Of a stretch of 9,272 nt of DNA, positions 6,435 to 9,272 are shown piece by piece. The notes under the pieces were generated by a model. It saw nothing but the letters and a program-made list of their open reading frames with translations, was not told the DNA's origin and searched no databases. Numbering within the stretch: the first letter of the stretch is position 1; the number at the start of each line of letters is the position of its first letter. Location: assembly GCA_029942065.1 (NCBI GenBank), contig JAPYTY010000064.1:1-9272 (forward strand). Direction: 5' to 3'. The translations under genes and the position numbers were made by a program. This DNA comes from Acidobacteriota bacterium (lineage in GTDB: Bacteria; Acidobacteriota; UBA6911; RPQK01; JADFOI01).

Positions 6435-6484
6435 AAAGGAATCTGACTTCTGCCGTCTGACAGAAAATCCGAAATCCGAGTTCC
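6435..6484 (+). repeat. Copy B of the dispersed 3'-end element (core AAAATCCGAAATCCGA)
   Basis: CTGAC-rich sequence (6443-6463) leads into CAGAAAATCCGAAATCCGA and then GTTCC. The 16-bp core at 6464-6479 is identical to the minus strand of 339-354 at the end of the GT2 gene. A degraded second copy may follow: GAAAATCAAATCCGGAACGTTC at 6503-6524 parallels 6463-6484. Together with the heptamer array before it and the shared leader after it, the whole 173-bp gap between tsaB and the MFS gene is a mosaic of repeated pieces. Confidence 0.65.
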
Positions 6485-6554
6485 CAAAACTGAACCCGGT
6501 CCGAAAATCAAATCCGGAACGTTCTCCACGCGGAGCATACGCGACGCGCACCGA

Positions 6555-6602
6555 CACTTCTCTCTTGCATCCCTCCGCCCGAACCGTGAAACTGGAACGG
6601 TG
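6555..6602 (+). repeat. Shared leader element, copy 2, upstream of the MFS gene
   Basis: The order is CACTTCTCTCTTGCA (6555-6569), an 11-bp pyrimidine-rich spacer, GAACCGTGAAACT (6581-6593), GGAACG, then the GTG start (6600-6602). It corresponds to the minus-strand block 2955-2907 before the GT39 gene. No Shine-Dalgarno at a suitable distance is visible: the GGA in GGAACG is only three bases from the start. Confidence 0.6.
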
Positions 6603-7787
6603 GGAACTGAAAAGGGGAATCGAACCATACTGATCGTGTCCACCCTGTTCGGTGTTCTCTTCCTGGCCACCGTCGACAATCAACTTTTGATCCCTCTGCT
6701 GCCCCTGCTGGGGCGCGAATTCGGGGTCTCCATGGCGACCCTGGCCTGGCTCTTCAGCGGCTACGCACTGGCAGCCGCCGGCTTCAGTCTGTTCCTGGGA
6801 CCTCTTATTGACCGATTTGGGCGCCTGAGGTTTCTTCGGCTGGGACTGATATTGGCAGCGGTTATAGCTCTTTGCACCTATTTTTCAAAAGAGTACTATC
6901 AACTCTTTGCTTTAAGGGTCGCAGCGGGTCTGGCGGGAGGTCTTCTTTCCACCTGTACAGCCAGCCTGGACGGGGACCTTTTCTCCTACCAGCGGCGCGG
7001 CCGAATCATGGGGTTCGTTCTGAGTTCCTATTTCGCCGCCCTGATCCTGGGAATTCCTCTGGCTGCCTGGACCGCTGAAATGTGGAGCTGGCGTACCATT
7101 TATTTTATCCTATCTCTGCTGGGTCTTTCGCTGGCCGTGTGTACCTTTTTCTTTCCCTCTTTCCGGGCTCAGCCGTCACCCGCCCTTTCACTGAGATCCT
7201 ACCTGCGGACCTATCCGCAACTGCTAAGGAGAGGTGATGCCAGAGCGGCCGTGGCGACCTCATTCGGTGTTTCCGGTGCGACGCTGGCCTTTTTGACCTT
7301 CATTCCCGACTACCTGAATGGGCAATTCGGGCTACAGCCGGTACAGATATCCTGGCTGTTCCTCACCGCAGGTGTGGCAGCGGCTCTGGCCAGTCCCTTG
7401 TCGGGATGGTTGAGCGACCGTTTCACAAAAAGGAAGGTGTTCCTGGCGGCCAATACCTTGCTGGCTGTTCCCCTGCTGGCCCTGAATCAAATGCCATGGG
7501 GTGGACGTTTGTTCGGACTTTTCTTCCTGATCAGCCTGTGCGTGAGTTTCCGTCAGACGGCCCTTCAAACCCTCCAGACGGAACTGGTCTTCACCGAGAA
7601 GAGGGGTTCCTTTATCGCCCTGAGAAACGGCTTCTCCCAGCTGGGGATTTCGGTTTCCGTTTTGGTATCGGGAACTCTATACTCGACGATGGGTTACGGA
7701 GGTGTCACCGCCTGGGCGGCCCTCCTGACCGTGTTTAGCAGCCTGATTTTCTACTGGGCGGTCCAGGAGCCCGGCAAAACAGAATGA
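6600..7787 (+). CDS. Major facilitator superfamily transporter, 12-TM, DHA1/AraJ-like
   Basis: This 395-residue inner-membrane carrier has the usual MFS layout of two six-helix halves joined by a basic cytoplasmic loop (about 188-213). Helix 1 is at 9-27. The first-half motif A is GPLIDRFGRLRFLRLG at 67-82 between helices 2 and 3, with a weaker second-half equivalent SGWLSDRFTKRKVFL at 268-282. An acidic residue in helix 1 (D26) might contribute to proton coupling. The start is GTG at 6600; the next in-frame GTG (6636) would cut into helix 1, so the early start is preferred despite a poor ribosome site. The stop overlaps the ATG of the M14 peptidase gene as ATGA, so the two are almost certainly co-transcribed and coupled. 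Substrate is unknown; drug, sugar or small-metabolite export is typical of this group. Confidence 0.9.
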   Translation: MGTEKGNRTILIVSTLFGVLFLATVDNQLLIPLLPLLGREFGVSMATLAWLFSGYALAAAGFSLFLGPLIDRFGRLRFLRLGLILAAVIALCTYFSKEYYQLFALRVAAGLAGGLLSTCTASLDGDLFSYQRRGRIMGFVLSSYFAALILGIPLAAWTAEMWSWRTIYFILSLLGLSLAVCTFFFPSFRAQPSPALSLRSYLRTYPQLLRRGDARAAVATSFGVSGATLAFLTFIPDYLNGQFGLQPVQISWLFLTAGVAAALASPLSGWLSDRFTKRKVFLAANTLLAVPLLALNQMPWGGRLFGLFFLISLCVSFRQTALQTLQTELVFTEKRGSFIALRNGFSQLGISVSVLVSGTLYSTMGYGGVTAWAALLTVFSSLIFYWAVQEPGKTE

Positions 7788-9272
7788 GACAGACCTGCAT
7801 TAAACTCCTCACCCTGCTCTGGCTGACCCTCCCCGGGGTGGCCCAGGAGATTCCCGCCCCTCAGGAATTCCTGGGCTTTGCAGTGGGGGCCGACCGAAAA
7901 CTGCCTGAGTGGAGGCAGGTGGAGGATTACTTCAGGGCAATGGGCCGGAGCAGCGAAAGGGTGGTTGTCCAGGAACTGGGACAGAGCACCCGGGGCAAAC
8001 CCTTTCTGCTGGTCCTGATCTCCCATCCGGACACGCTGGCTCAGCTGGATCGAATTCAGAACATCCAGCAGCACCTGGCTGATCCCCGCCGGCTCGAGGG
8101 AAATCCGGAGGATCTGATAGCGGACGGCAAAACCATTGTTCTGGCGACCTGTTCCATCCATTCCAACGAAGTGGGATCGGTTCAAACGGCGATGGCCATC
8201 GCCTACGACCTGGCCCGAAAAACAGATCCGGAAACAGAGGAAATTCTCAAAAACACGGTCTTCCTGCTCATCCCCTCCCTCAACCCGGATGGGATCGACA
8301 TTGTCGGGGACTGGTACCGGAAAACCCTGGGCACCGACGCCGAAGGCACGCTTCCGCCCCAGCTGTACCATCCCTATTCCGGGCACGATAACAACCGCGA
8401 CTGGTTCATGTTCACCCAGCAGGAAACTCTCCTCACTATTGAAAAGGTCCACAATGTCTGGCATCCCCAGATCGTGGTGGATTTACACGAGATGGGCCCC
8501 TATGGTGCGCGCCTTTTCGTCCCCCCCTTTGTCGAACCGGTGGATCCAAATGTCGATCCTCTCCTGCTGGGGAAAATTGAGGAACTGGGAGAGAGCCTCC
8601 TGTCTTCCCTCACCCAGGCAGGCAAACCAGGAGTGGTGACCCGTGCCATCTATGACGCCTACACCCCGGCTCGTGCCTATCAGCACTATCATGCCGGAGT
8701 ACGGATACTTTTTGAGGCGGCCGGTGTTCGGCTGGCAACTCCCTTGTATATCCGGAGCACTCAATTGCTTTCGAGAAGGGATTACGACCCCGGCCAGCCC
8801 AGCGACAATTTCCCCGTACCCTGGCAGGGAGGGCAGTGGACCGTGGGCGACATCGTCGAATATCAGAAACTGGGTCTAGAGGGAGTCCTTCTTCATGCCG
8901 CCCGCCACCGCGAGAGCTGGCTGGAGAACTTTTACCAGATAGGCCTCAAGGCCACCGGGCGCACGACCCCTTACGCCTTTGGTCTGCCACCGGATCAGCA
9001 CGACCCCCAGTCGCTGTTTGACCTTCTGGAAACGCTGGCTGTGGGAATGGTGGAAATTCACCGCTCAGTTGAACCCTTCGAGATTGCCTCCTCCCAGCTC
9101 ATCTCCGCATCTTCTGCTGCCACAGGGCGGCGTCAATTTCCAGCCGGAAGCTATGTCATTCTGATGCAGCAACCCTACAGCGCCTTTGCCAAGACCATGC
9201 TGGAGGTTCAACACTACCCAGAACTGCGGCGTTATCCCGGCGGCCCCCTGAAGCGGCCCTACGATGTAACGG
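7784..9272 (+). CDS. Secreted M14-family zinc carboxypeptidase-like metallopeptidase, 3' end outside window
   Basis: An open frame of 496 codons runs from ATG at 7784 to the right edge without a stop. Residues 1-20 form a signal peptide (CIKLLTLLWLTLPGVA core, probable cleavage before QEIPAP), so the enzyme is exported. The M14 fold follows. HSNE at 126-129 gives the HxxE zinc pair (H126, E129), H235 in VVDLHEMG is the likely third zinc ligand, N204-R205 in DNNRDWFM matches the substrate-binding Asn-Arg of carboxypeptidase A, and E311 in ILFEAAG is the candidate catalytic glutamate. NPDG at 167-170 is also typical. The frame continues at least 185 residues past E311, longer than a plain carboxypeptidase, so an extra C-terminal domain is likely. 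Translation is coupled to the MFS gene by ATGA; AGGAG at 7765-7769 is 14 bases away, too far to be an ideal ribosome site. Expected to trim C-terminal residues from peptides in the periplasm or outside; specificity unknown. Confidence 0.9.
   Translation, partial: MRQTCIKLLTLLWLTLPGVAQEIPAPQEFLGFAVGADRKLPEWRQVEDYFRAMGRSSERVVVQELGQSTRGKPFLLVLISHPDTLAQLDRIQNIQQHLADPRRLEGNPEDLIADGKTIVLATCSIHSNEVGSVQTAMAIAYDLARKTDPETEEILKNTVFLLIPSLNPDGIDIVGDWYRKTLGTDAEGTLPPQLYHPYSGHDNNRDWFMFTQQETLLTIEKVHNVWHPQIVVDLHEMGPYGARLFVPPFVEPVDPNVDPLLLGKIEELGESLLSSLTQAGKPGVVTRAIYDAYTPARAYQHYHAGVRILFEAAGVRLATPLYIRSTQLLSRRDYDPGQPSDNFPVPWQGGQWTVGDIVEYQKLGLEGVLLHAARHRESWLENFYQIGLKATGRTTPYAFGLPPDQHDPQSLFDLLETLAVGMVEIHRSVEPFEIASSQLISASSAATGRRQFPAGSYVILMQQPYSAFAKTMLEVQHYPELRRYPGGPLKRPYDVT

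Noticed and set aside
7751..8464. 237-codon minus-strand open frame
   Set aside because: Antisense to the M14 peptidase, which has a signal peptide and zinc ligands in the plus frame; the long antisense frame follows from GC-rich codon use.
8136..8639. 167-codon plus-strand open frame
   Set aside because: Frame-shifted shadow of the M14 peptidase; rich in Ser/Pro/Arg with no motif.

Overview
The window is an ordinary-looking bacterial chromosomal stretch, moderately GC-rich and densely coded. It holds seven protein genes, two of them cut by the window edges. Nothing identifies the host firmly. A tsaB gene, a bacterial MutS, an ArnT-like glycosyltransferase and a secreted M14 metallopeptidase together suggest a Gram-negative-type bacterium. 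The large secreted M14 peptidase and the text-like intergenic repeats remind me of Acidobacteriota, but that is recollection, not proof.

Layout. (i) 1-291 (+): C-terminal 96 residues of an AGCS-family sodium:amino-acid symporter. (ii) 365-1381 and 1308-2909 (both -): a two-gene unit, an ArnT/PMT-like GT39 membrane glycosyltransferase followed by a polyprenyl-phosphate-type GT2 glycosyltransferase. They overlap by 74 bp, and this looks like a complete 'make the lipid-linked sugar, then transfer it' module. (iii) 3077-5563 (-): mutS, upstream of the glycosyltransferase unit on the same strand. (iv) 5740-6426 (+): tsaB, divergent from mutS. (v) 6600-7787 and 7784-9272 (+): a 12-TM MFS transporter translationally coupled (ATGA) to a secreted M14 zinc carboxypeptidase-like protein that runs off the right edge.

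The coding content is conventional. The unexplained structure lies in the short gaps, which are built from recurring sequence elements: a heptamer repeat (CAGGNGY) that forms the last codons of both the symporter gene and tsaB; an element with a 16-bp core (AAAATCCGAAATCCGA) in the sense direction at the 3' ends of both tsaB and the GT2 gene; a roughly 49-bp leader shared by the GT39 gene and the MFS gene, ending exactly at their GTG starts; and CGAAA-rich tracts on both sides of the mutS/tsaB divergent gap. These look like members of dispersed intergenic repeat families that have fixed themselves at gene boundaries. Several starts (mutS, tsaB, GT39, MFS) lack a convincing Shine-Dalgarno sequence, whereas the internal GT2 start has one.

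No rRNA, tRNA, CRISPR array, transposase or convincing intrinsic terminator was seen. No gap between genes exceeds 180 bp.
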